From Palaemon carinicauda (taxonomy: Eukaryota; Arthropoda; Malacostraca; Decapoda; Palaemonidae), in contig NC_090766.1 in assembly GCF_036898095.1 (NCBI RefSeq), forward strand, positions 38,385,471 to 38,449,470: 64,000 bases of DNA, read 5' to 3'. A program made the position numbers and the translations under genes. The notes below the pieces were generated by a model. It did no database searches, was not told the DNA's origin, and saw only the letters and a program-made list of their open reading frames with translations. This document shows, piece after piece, positions 56,405 through 64,000 of the stretch. Position 1 is the stretch's first letter. Each line of letters starts with the position of its first letter.

Positions 56405-56416
56405 TTTAGGGGGACG
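56405..56416 (+). promoter_or_regulatory. Polypurine tract before the 3' LTR
   Basis: TTTAGGGGGACG immediately precedes the 3' LTR. The AGGGGGA run is a short candidate plus-strand primer. Confidence 0.6.
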
Positions 56417-57335
56417 TGTCATGGGTAGATAGAATAATATAGGAAAGAACGTTAAAACACGTGATTTTTCTACTCTTAGAGAAGCAGAGAGAGAGAGAGA
56501 GAGAGAGATAAGGTCCCGCTATTGTTTATTGAAGCTGCCATCGTCAAGTTATGTGCCTAGGTTGGAGGTCTTTGAGCACAACGAGCCCCTGTCTATAGAG
56601 GACCAAGGAACCCATAAGAGAAGATTAAGTGTGTTTGTCGCCGAAGAGAAGTACATTAGCCGAAGGAGTCAACTTTATGAAATTTGATTACACCAGCAGA
56701 GCGTTCGTCTAGGTGTTATCAGCGGTTTCAAGGAACACCAATGAGGATGAAGAAACGAGAAAATTTCCTTATATGGACCTGTCCATAGTTAACCCCTCCC
56801 ATACAGGGATATATAAACTTCCACGCGATCAAGAAAAGAGACAGTACGAAAAAGAGACGAGGAAGAAACCCAAGAAAGGAGAGAGAGAGGGCGAACAAGC
56901 TGAGTGAAGGAGAGAAGGCGTAAGGACGAGAATGCAGACGTAACCAGCTTTGTCCGAGATGTCCTAACGAGTTGCCTCCCGCCCTCATTACCCCCGACGA
57001 GCCGCCAGACCTGAAAACATCTCCGTTCCTGTCAACCGTCGAGAGCTGCTGCGAAGAGTAGTATATTCTTTTTATGTTATTTATCTACCATCTTGACTGT
57101 TCCCCTATTTGCTGGAGTGTAGTTTAATCAAATGATTCTCTTTGTTTAGTTCAGTGCTTCCTAAGTACTCAATCAAGAAACATTCACCTTTGACTAGTTG
57201 TAAATAAAATTATGTTTTCTTTTGCGAGTTTTCTTTCTATATTTCCTATTGTTTCTAATTGGTTGTAGTTGAAATGTCCCCATTTCATTAATTAATTCAA
57301 CAGAATCTGGTTCGATCCCCACGAGGATCGTAACA
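56417..57335 (+). repeat. 3' LTR
   Basis: Same length and, as far as compared, same sequence as the 5' LTR; AATAAA at 57203-57208 would end the element transcript. AGAAG duplication follows. Confidence 0.95.
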
Positions 57336-58890
57336 AGAAGTCCCCCGCAGTCCCCGCTACCTCCCGACATACGATAAGTACAGTGTCGTCGGGTTCGTCG
57401 GAAGATTATTTCTCGTCGGGGGAAGAAGTCAGGAGAAAACACCGTCGTCGGAGAGAGCGGTCCAGGAGCAGGCGTTCCCGTTCTAGGTCGCGCTCCAGGT
57501 ACAGTAGGAAGCACTCCCGCTCTCCAGGGCATAAGTACAAGAGGAGTAGGTCTCCTGATGGCGACTGGGTCTTCGTACCCCGGGACTCAAGGGTGCCGTG
57601 TTCCCCGGACCGCCGGTCCAGAGAGTTCTCGCCAAGGATGCCGTCCTCCAAACTCGACCTTGACCCTCGCAACCAAGTTCGCAGGAAGGACTCTACAGGA
57701 AGGCATAAGTCCTCGAAGCCTCCGGTTCACCCCGCCCAGCGGGGGGAAACGCGCTTCTTTTCGGGCGGCCTGGCCGAACCAGCCCAGCTGGTGCGGCCTT
57801 CGGGTCGGAAGAAACGGTTCCCGCTGTCGGGTCAGCCCACGGGAACCGCGTCCTCGGCACCCGGAGCCCTTGGGCAGACGAGAGTCCCCGCTGAATCGGC
57901 GATGCCTGCGTTATCCCAGGCCCCCGGTGCGGACTTCCCCGCCGATGAAGTTCAGTACCTCGGTAGGACGGAACCCCTGGCTCCAAGAGCTAGACGTCCG
58001 GTCGGTGTGCCCGGTAACCCAGCTCCCCGGTCCCAAGCCGAGACCTCGGCTGACGGGAGGGAGGGTTCACCAACGGAGGACTCGGCCTATAGGAGGGTGG
58101 TTGGCCTTATCAGGAGGCACCACAAGATTGAGGAACCTACAGCTACGGACGAAGACTACTGGAGGTCAAGCCTGTTACGGATTATGCAGACCCCTACCCA
58201 ACCTAAGACGTCTCTAGCGCTTCCACTAGCCCGAGATCTGGTCCTAGGGCAGGAGTATGTGGACAACGTGGTGGCTAGTAATGCCGAGGCCCCCAAAACC
58301 CAGAGTTCCTCAAAATTACTCCAGGGCCTCAAAACTCAGGGCAAAGTATATGTGCCAGAGGGGCGTCGCCCAGGCCCCTGTAAAGTGGAATCATCCATTG
58401 ACATCCTGAGTCAGGGCGTCTCAGAGGATAGAGCCTCTTCGGCCCCAGTCTGTTTCACGCCAGCGGAGGCCTCCATGATGGAGGAAATGTCAAGGGATCT
58501 AGTGAACGTCTACTCTTGGCTGGACTGGTGGGCTTCCACCTTAGTAGGAGTACAAGCCTCGTTCGACCCCGCGGACCCTGACCAGCAGAGCCTCCTGAGG
58601 GAACTTATTACCTCCGGGGGTAAAACCCTAAAATTTTCAACATACCAGTCGCTCGCCTTGACAGCTAACTGGGTACTCCGTAAGAGAGACACCGTATTGG
58701 CTAAGGTGTTCCGGAAGGTGCCAGACAGGGAAGCGCGGGCCATAAGGAGCTTACCCTTGTGGGGGGGAGACCTTGTTTCCCCTGAAAGAACTAGAGACCA
58801 TCATGGAGAAGGTCTCGAAGAAGAAGGAGTCTAACAACCCCAGGCCTACGCCTTCTAGGAGACCGCCCTACAAGAGGTCCGTCTCGGATA

Positions 58891-60989
58891 GTGCCGCGAC
58901 GGCCCAAGCCTCTCCCAGCACGACGAGGAGAGAGGCTCCCTCTTCCTCCTGGTCCTCAACGCCTCAGCCCCCCCGTAGGGGAGCTCCAGCTTCCTCAAGC
59001 TCCTTCAGATCAGGTTACTCTGCCTCTAGGAGAGGCCGTTCAGGCCGCTCCTCCAGAAGGAGATAGAGTGGGAGGCCCCCTATCCCCGCCCATGCCTCGG
59101 GTTGGGGGATGCCTCAGACTACATTGGCAAGCATGGAAGGCTCACGGAGCGGAGCCTTGGACAGTGTCCGTACTAAAGGAGGGCTACAGACTACCGTTCT
59201 TAGCAGAACCACCCCCTCTTATCCCGGCCAGCCGGGCGGAATGGCTAGCTCCCAGAGACCCGTTGAAGAAGACCGCCCTTCAAGAGGAGGTGTCCTCCAT
59301 GTTAGCGAAGGGCGCCATGGAAGAAATTCTTCTCCCAGGCCCGGGTTTCTACAGTCGTCTGTTCCTAGTAGAAAAAGCGACGGGGGGGTGGAGACCGGTT
59401 ATAGATCTGTCGGCTCTCAACAAGTTCATCAAGAAGATAGACTTCAAAATGGACACTCCGAAGTCAGTCCTGCTGTCCTTGAGGGAGAAAGATTACATGA
59501 TGACCATAGACCTCAAGGACGCATACTTCCAAATTCCGGTCCACCCCTCGAGTCGAAAGTTTCTCAGGGTGAAATGGGGTTCCCAGATCCTGCAATTCAA
59601 GACCCTTTGCTTCGGATTGTCAACAGCGCCCCAGGTGTTCACGAGAGAGTTCACGACTGTCTCAGTGTGGGCTCACGAACGAGGCATTCGCCTCATCCGA
59701 TACCTGGACGACTGGTTGCTTCTTTCCTCCTCGAAGGACCTCTTGGAGGAACAAGGGATGAAACTCCTCCAGTTTTGCAAGGATCTGGGCATCGTAATCA
59801 ACCCGGAAAAATCAAACCTATCCCCATCCACCAGAATGAACTACTTGGGAATGACGTTAGATACCATTCTGGGAAAAGCCTTCCCTTCGGAGGACAGAAT
59901 AAACAACCTCATGAATATCATTCGGCCGTTCCTGTCGGGGTGCCCCAGGAGAGCGAAAGACTGGCAGAAACTGATAGGTCACCTGGTCTCATTGGAGAAA
60001 CTAGTTCCCCAAGGGAGGGTAAGGCTCAGAGCCGTACAATGGAACCTGAAGAACCTCTGGTGCCAACTGGACTCAAAACAAGTCCTAATCCCAGTTCTAC
60101 CAAACACGAGACCCTCCCTGGAATGGTGGCATTGCCGGTCGAACTCACTCAAGGGGATGCCCTTCGCGAGCTACCCCCCCCCCCCCCCGAGTTACTACTG
60201 TTCACAGACGCCTCCAACCAAGGATGGGGAGCCCATCTCTTCGACGAAACAGCACGAGGGACCTGGTTGGACGGGGAAAAGGAACGCCACATCAATGTCC
60301 TGGAGTTGAAGGCAGTCCAGAAGGCTTGCCTACACTTCGCAGATCTGCTAAAGGGAAACACCGTGGTGTTGATGTGCGACAACGCCACGGTAGTAGCATA
60401 CATAAAGAAGCAAGGAGGCTTGAAGTCGAAGGAATTGTGCGATCTCACCATAAAAATTCTAGATTGGGCAGAAGAGAACCAAGTGGTGTTGTTAGCGAGG
60501 TTCATTCCCGGGAAGAAAAACGTGCTGGCCGACAGTCTCAGCAGAGTGGGCCAGATAGTAGGGACAGAATGGTCCCTTCTTCCAGAAGTAGCCAAGCTCA
60601 TCATCCAACGTTGGGGTTCCCCGGTGATGGACCTCTTTGCAACAAAACTCAACGCCCAAACATATTGTTCTCCTGTACCAGACCCGAAAGCAGCCTTAGA
60701 AGACGCCTTTCAGCACAAGTGGGACAATCTAGACGTGTACGCTTTTCCCCCTTTCACGTTGATAAGGCAAGTGCTCAACAGAGTAAAGACAGCCCGAAAC
60801 CTAAAGATGACTTTGGTAGCGCCCTGGTGGCCGGAGAGAGAGTGGTTCGCGGACCTAAAAGACCTGGCGAGTCAACCACCGTGGCCTCTGCCCGACAGGT
60901 CAGACCTGCATCAACCTCATTTTCTCAGGCTCCATGACAACCCACTCTCCCTACGTCTTCACGCCTGGAGACTATCGAGCGGCTCCTGA
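58891..60989 (+). pseudogene. DIRS-C RT / RNase H / methyltransferase-like, frameshift at C15
   Basis: RT lies in one frame (58891-60309): VIDLSALNKFI, MTIDLKDAYFQIPV, CFGLSTAPQVF, YLDDW at residue 271. The RNase H (FTDASNQGWGAH, VLELKAVQKA, MCDNATVVAYI, LADSLSR) and the methyltransferase-like block (VMDLFATKLNA, DVYAFPPF, LVAPWWPEREWF) are in another frame ending at 60989. The switch falls exactly on a run of 15 C at 60174-60188. One more C, or two fewer, would restore a single frame. It is otherwise intact, so this may be a slippage mutation, an assembly error or a tolerated frameshift. Confidence 0.88.
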
Positions 60990-61024
60990 AGAAAGAAGGA
61001 TATTCTTCATCCACTGCTAAGAGA

Positions 61025-62011
61025 ATGTCGCTATACCTGAGAAAGTCGTCAGCCGCGGTCTACCAGGCTAAGTGGGCCTCCTTCACGAAGTGGTGTTCTG
61101 AGAAGCACATTAAGCCTCTTAAGGCCTCTGTTCCAGACATAGCAGATTTTCTGGTGTTTCTTAGAGACAAGGTGGGAATGTCAATCCCAGCCATAAAAGG
61201 GGTTCGGGCCGCCTTAGGCCAAGTCTTCCTCCTGAAGGGCATCGACCTGGGGGCCTCGAGGCACATAGCGATGCTTGTCAAGAGTTTCGAGCAGTCCTGC
61301 CCCCCACAGGCGAGTAGGGTGCCCCAGTGGGACTTAGCCAAGGTCCTGAAGATGTTGTGTGGCCCCCCCTTTGAACCTTTGAAAGATATCGTGGACAGAG
61401 ATCTCACCCTCAAGGCCGTCTTCTTGCTGGCCTTGGCGTCCGCTAAGAGAGTGGGTGAGATCCGTGGTCTGTCATATGACGTTTCTCATTCGAAGGGGTG
61501 GAAAGAAGTATCCTTCAAGATCGTTCCTTCTTTTGTGGCTAAGACTCAGAACCCAGCAGTCTGGGATCCGAGGTTCGAAGGTTTTTCAATACCTGCCATC
61601 CCTAGGACGGGTAATTCAGAGGATTTGAAATTATGCCCTGTACGGACCATTAGAAAATACCTCGAAAGAACGGCTCATCTCCGCCCAGGCATCAAGAGCC
61701 TCTTCGTATCCACGGGTATTACTAAGAAGCAAGTGTCCAAGAACACCATTTTCTTCTGGTTGAGACAAGTTATTGCCAGAGCCTACAAGGAAGAAGGCAT
61801 AGCAGTGCCAGGCACCCCCAGACCTCATGACATCAGGGACCTGAGCACCTCCTTAGCCTTTGAGAAAAATATGGCAGTAGGTCAGATCCTGCGAGCAGGT
61901 ACTTGGTCGAACCAGTCAACCATTACTGCCCATTACCTCAAGGACTACTCGAGGAAGTCCTTAGACGGGTTCTACATTGGAACAGTCATCTATGCCCTCC
62001 AAGCGGTGTAA
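61025..62011 (+). CDS. DIRS-C tyrosine recombinase
   Basis: A 328-codon frame. The N-terminal core-binding region (AVYQAKWASFTKWCSEKHIK, IPAIKGVRAALGQVFLLKG) precedes the catalytic Arg in ASAKRVGEIRGLS (about 140-152). PHDIRDLSTS supplies the HxxR pair (about 276-285). TWSNQSTITAHYLKDYS holds the Trp and the nucleophile Tyr. All catalytic residues are present. Homology seems to begin a little upstream of the ATG (IERLLKKEGYSSSTAKR, same frame, from about 60970), so the natural start may be upstream or reached by frameshift. The protein would integrate the element's circular DNA. Confidence 0.93.
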   Translation: MSLYLRKSSAAVYQAKWASFTKWCSEKHIKPLKASVPDIADFLVFLRDKVGMSIPAIKGVRAALGQVFLLKGIDLGASRHIAMLVKSFEQSCPPQASRVPQWDLAKVLKMLCGPPFEPLKDIVDRDLTLKAVFLLALASAKRVGEIRGLSYDVSHSKGWKEVSFKIVPSFVAKTQNPAVWDPRFEGFSIPAIPRTGNSEDLKLCPVRTIRKYLERTAHLRPGIKSLFVSTGITKKQVSKNTIFFWLRQVIARAYKEEGIAVPGTPRPHDIRDLSTSLAFEKNMAVGQILRAGTWSNQSTITAHYLKDYSRKSLDGFYIGTVIYALQAV

Positions 62012-62334
62012 CGGTAAAAGCCCCAGGCTCAATCACGGCTAGCAACCGAGAGACACAGGTGCGGTTTCCTTCCATCCTACCCAGTTGCTTCCTAGCCTCA
62101 TCGGGGAGTACCAACTTATACCATTGGATAACACATTCTTCACGACTACGCTACTGCAAGCAACATCAGAAGAAGTTTTTTCAAAGGGTGAGTACTTAGA
62201 CACTAACGTGAACTCTTTGTGTAGTTACCCTCTCATCCGTTTTCTAGTAGGTACCGTTATCCCTGGGCCTCTTGGCCTCCGCCTACTGGGTCAGGGGGTC
62301 AGAATAGCACTCCCGCCTCCTAAAGCGTAAGTTT

Positions 62335-62438
62335 CCTAAGAAAGTAGTTCGAGGTAAGTATTCGTGTTGGATCAAATAAAAAATTTTAAGTAATTTTTAT
62401 TTTTCTTAACATACAGTACTTACCGAGAACTACTTTCG
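62335..62438. repeat. DIRS-C internal complementary region
   Basis: CCTAAGAAAGTAGTTCGAGG...GTATTCGTGTTGGA is the complement of the left tip (49707 on). It is followed by AAAAAATTTTAAGTAATTTT...CTTACCGAGAACTACTTTC, the complement of the right tip (to 62723). A few extra bases (TCAAAT) lie between the halves. Confidence 0.9.
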
Positions 62439-62503
62439 GGTAATGGCCCTCCCTTCCTTCCCCGAGTGCCTCTCTTCCCTTGCAAGCATTGTGCTAATCC
62501 AAT

Positions 62504-62684
62504 AGAACTTACTGAAGCTGTTGACCCGGGCGGACATCGACCTACGATAAGCCTACCCTCGGGGCACATTCCTTAATGCCGGGGGTAGGCCTCCTTAGAA
62601 AACGGGGTGGGGGGTACACTACACAAAACTCTGGTCGGTAGAGAGGAGGTTACAGGTAACTCCTAAGAAAGTAGTTCTCGGTAA
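62504..62684. repeat. DIRS-C right inverted terminal repeat
   Basis: Complement of 49720-49901; a right-specific tip continues to about 62723. Confidence 0.92.
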
Positions 62685-62723
62685 GTATGTTAGGAAAAAT
62701 AAAAATTACTTAAAATTTTTTAT

Positions 62724-62957
62724 ATTGTCTTCAATATAGATGGAACGGTTATTGGAATCATTAATGAGGTAGTTAACTACAGGTTGTGAATGTGTATGAG
62801 TAGTCCACTCTCATGGCAAATACTTTTTACTTGTGTCTTCAGCTTGCGACAAATACAATCATACTGATGCCTCCTATCCAAGGCTGTTTAAAGGTCACTC
62901 TTGAATGGCTGAGTCAAGGGACAGGGGAATGATCTAGTGATTGACCATATAACCAGT
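62724..62957. other. EB1 intron 2 spacer between DIRS-C and DIRS-D
   Basis: 234 bp of unassigned intron sequence. Confidence 0.6.
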
Positions 62958-64000
62958 ATTTGTTCCGTAACTGGAATACAAACCACGCTATTTGAAGTGG
63001 GTAATTACTTTCGCGTAGCTGAAAGGACGAGCCATAAAATTTTAACGAGGGATTATTACCCCACCGCTAGTTAGCGGGGGTTACGGAGGGTAGTTAGCTA
63101 CCCTCCCCCCTCACACACCTGTGTTGTAGCTCCACTTTTACTTTGGCTCGGGTGGTGATCGGACATGTCCGCTTTCACCCTCGCCTCTTTGACAGCCATT
63201 AATCATTGCTTTTTCTTTCTTTTTCTCAGTGTTGTGAAGTTGGCCTCTACAATGCGGAAGTGCCCTGGGTTACATGACTGCCCTTGTGGGACCTTCATGT
63301 CTTCCATCGAGACGGATCCTCACACCTTATGCCCTTATTGTAGGGGTCAGCGGTGTGAAAGTGATAATGTTTGTATGGAATGTAGGGAGTGGCCTACCTC
63401 CCAGTGGGAGAGGTTTTCTCGGCGCCGGAAGAAGAAGTCCAGACGGGATATTTCTTCTTTAAAGGTTCCTTTGAAGAAGGAAAATCCTAAGGACTCTTCT
63501 TCCGTAGCCCAAACCTCCTCCGAAGCTCCCACTCGGTCGGCCTCTCGCGAGAGGCCGTCGAGTGGTACCGTAGGCCGTACTGTTGTTGCCCGATCTTGGG
63601 GTTTGGGAGAGGGAGTTGCCTCCCATAGCGAGGCAGCTCCTCCTCCTCCCCCTGGGGAGGATTTAATTATTTCTCCTGTTAATAATGATCTTTTGCAGCT
63701 TTGGGCTTCCTTGGGGCTTCAGGGTTCGCCCTCCAAGGAAGCCCTGTTTGACATGATCAGGTTGGGAGCAGCTGTCAAACAGTCACCGGCGGTAGCAGAG
63801 GTTGACCCTCTGTCTATTGTCGAGGCTGTTATGGCAGACGCTTCCAATGAGAGTGTTCAAAGCCCTGCTCCTGTTGTAGCTGAAGGCTTAGCTCCCCCCT
63901 CCGAACATCCTTCGAGGGAGGAGCTAAGTCCAACAGTCTCTCCTGCGGGTGATTCTTCCCCCCGGGGGAGTTCACTGACAGAGACTCCTCTTCGGAGGAC
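62958..64000 (+). mobile_element. DIRS-like element D, 5' part, runs off the window
   Basis: The left tip ATTTGTTCCGTAACTGGAAT agrees with the left half of element E's internal complementary region. The leader (TAGTTAGCTACCCTCCCCCC, GGCTCGGGTGGTGATCGG) matches E at 900-1000. It is the same family as E but with an intact 5' end. It is still in EB1 intron 2, if that intron extends this far. Confidence 0.85.
63252..64000 (+). CDS. DIRS-D gag, N-terminal part, open to the window end
   Basis: The ATG at 63252 follows a strong polypyrimidine tract and CAG at 63229. The frame is open for 249 codons to the edge with no stop. It begins MRKCPGLHDCPCGTF, then SIETDPHTLCPYCRGQRC and CMECREWPTSQWERF, a dense Cys/His module likely to bind zinc. 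A basic RRRKKKSRRD patch, a Ser/Pro-rich linker, a short conserved block (LLQLWASLGLQGSPSKEAL, EVDPLSIVEAV) and a further Ser/Pro/Glu-rich stretch follow. It is alignable with the broken gag of E throughout. The role by family is nucleocapsid. Confidence 0.85.
   Translation, partial: MRKCPGLHDCPCGTFMSSIETDPHTLCPYCRGQRCESDNVCMECREWPTSQWERFSRRRKKKSRRDISSLKVPLKKENPKDSSSVAQTSSEAPTRSASRERPSSGTVGRTVVARSWGLGEGVASHSEAAPPPPPGEDLIISPVNNDLLQLWASLGLQGSPSKEALFDMIRLGAAVKQSPAVAEVDPLSIVEAVMADASNESVQSPAPVVAEGLAPPSEHPSREELSPTVSPAGDSSPRGSSLTETPLRR

Larger units (their letters stand above)
50854..57335 (+). mobile_element. Gmr1-like Gypsy LTR retrotransposon, intact
   Basis: 5' LTR 50854-51772 and 3' LTR 56417-57335, both 919 bp, start TGTCATGG and end GTAACA. 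No difference was seen between them, even in the (GA)n count. The 5-bp target duplication AGAAG is at 50849-50853 and 57336-57340. One uninterrupted gag-pol lies between. The element has inserted into the gag of DIRS-C in the same orientation. Matching LTRs and an open frame suggest very recent transposition. Confidence 0.97.
50104..59066 (+). pseudogene. DIRS-C gag, interrupted by the LTR retrotransposon
   Basis: Part 1 (50104-50853) starts with a Cys/His module (RRCPGP, DPHSLCSSCRG, CPECVGW) and a basic patch, then Ser/Pro-rich sequence. A TAG at 50818 lies 36 bp before the insertion. Part 2 (57341 on) reads through SSGSSEDYFSSGEE into an Arg/Ser-rich tract (RERSRSRRSRSRSRSRYSRK, about 57440-57510), a Pro-rich linker and a globular region ending near SLPLWG. 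At a G7 run (58761-58767) the reading frame shifts. The basic tail (EKVSKKKES to RGRSGRSSRRR, stop at 59064) is in another frame. The role by family is nucleocapsid. It is broken by the insertion, one stop and one frameshift. Confidence 0.78.
49707..62723 (+). mobile_element. DIRS-like element C, split by a Gypsy-type element
   Basis: Inverted repeats 49720-49901 and 62504-62684 are near-identical (TCAACAGCTTCAGTAAGTTC at the inner left edge). An internal complementary region at 62335-62438 combines the complements of both tips. Gag starts at 50104 and is interrupted at 50853 by a 6.5-kb LTR retrotransposon, then resumes at 57341. RT/RNase H and recombinase genes follow. Without the insert the element is about 6.5 kb. 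It is in EB1 intron 2, starting 93 bp after the exon. Confidence 0.93.

Overview
This is eukaryotic nuclear DNA, most likely from a decapod crustacean such as a shrimp, crab or crayfish. Three things point there: parts of two conserved animal genes with long introns, extreme microsatellite content, and at least six DIRS-like tyrosine-recombinase retrotransposons, a group known to be widespread in Decapoda. No bacterial operons, CRISPR arrays or plasmid functions are present. The species cannot be fixed from the sequence alone.

Host genes. The 3' end of a proteasome beta-2 subunit gene (PSMB2) lies on the + strand: an exon at 3922-4087, a 9.9-kb intron, the last exon at 14013-14170 and a poly(A) signal at 14245. 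The 5' end of a microtubule plus-end-binding EB1 (MAPRE) gene is also on +: a first coding exon at 41888-42047 and a second at 49507-49613. The remaining EB1 exons lie beyond 64000.

Mobile DNA. I label the DIRS-like elements E (884-2986, internally deleted), A (4217-12997, complete and apparently intact, in the last PSMB2 intron), F (14661-15936, 3' fragment), B (42433-49321, in EB1 intron 1, decayed), C (49707-62723, in EB1 intron 2) and D (62958 to beyond the window end). A, B and C have inverted terminal repeats plus an internal complementary region that equals the reverse complement of the two outer tips joined together. Element C was split in its gag gene by a young LTR retrotransposon (50854-57335): two 919-bp LTRs with no visible difference, a 5-bp target duplication, and one 1457-codon gag-pol. 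That pol has Gypsy-type domains in a Copia-like order (protease, integrase, reverse transcriptase, RNase H), as in the Gmr1-like group. Smaller elements include TA-flanked Tigger/mariner-like MITEs, a Harbinger-like MITE that hosts element B, a 0.9-kb foldback element, two tRNA-derived SINEs and several LINE 3' ends.

The 27 kb between the two genes (14.3-41.9 kb) is mostly repeats. Its centrepiece is a 7.6-kb satellite (18854-26410) of about 135 tandem 56-bp units. Nearly every unit carries a tRNA-type B box (GGTTCGAGTCC or GGTTCAAGTCC), and a 2573-bp higher-order period is visible. Around it are (AT)n, (CT)n, (TTA)n and (AC)n arrays, an 18-bp degenerate repeat and stretches with no recognisable content.
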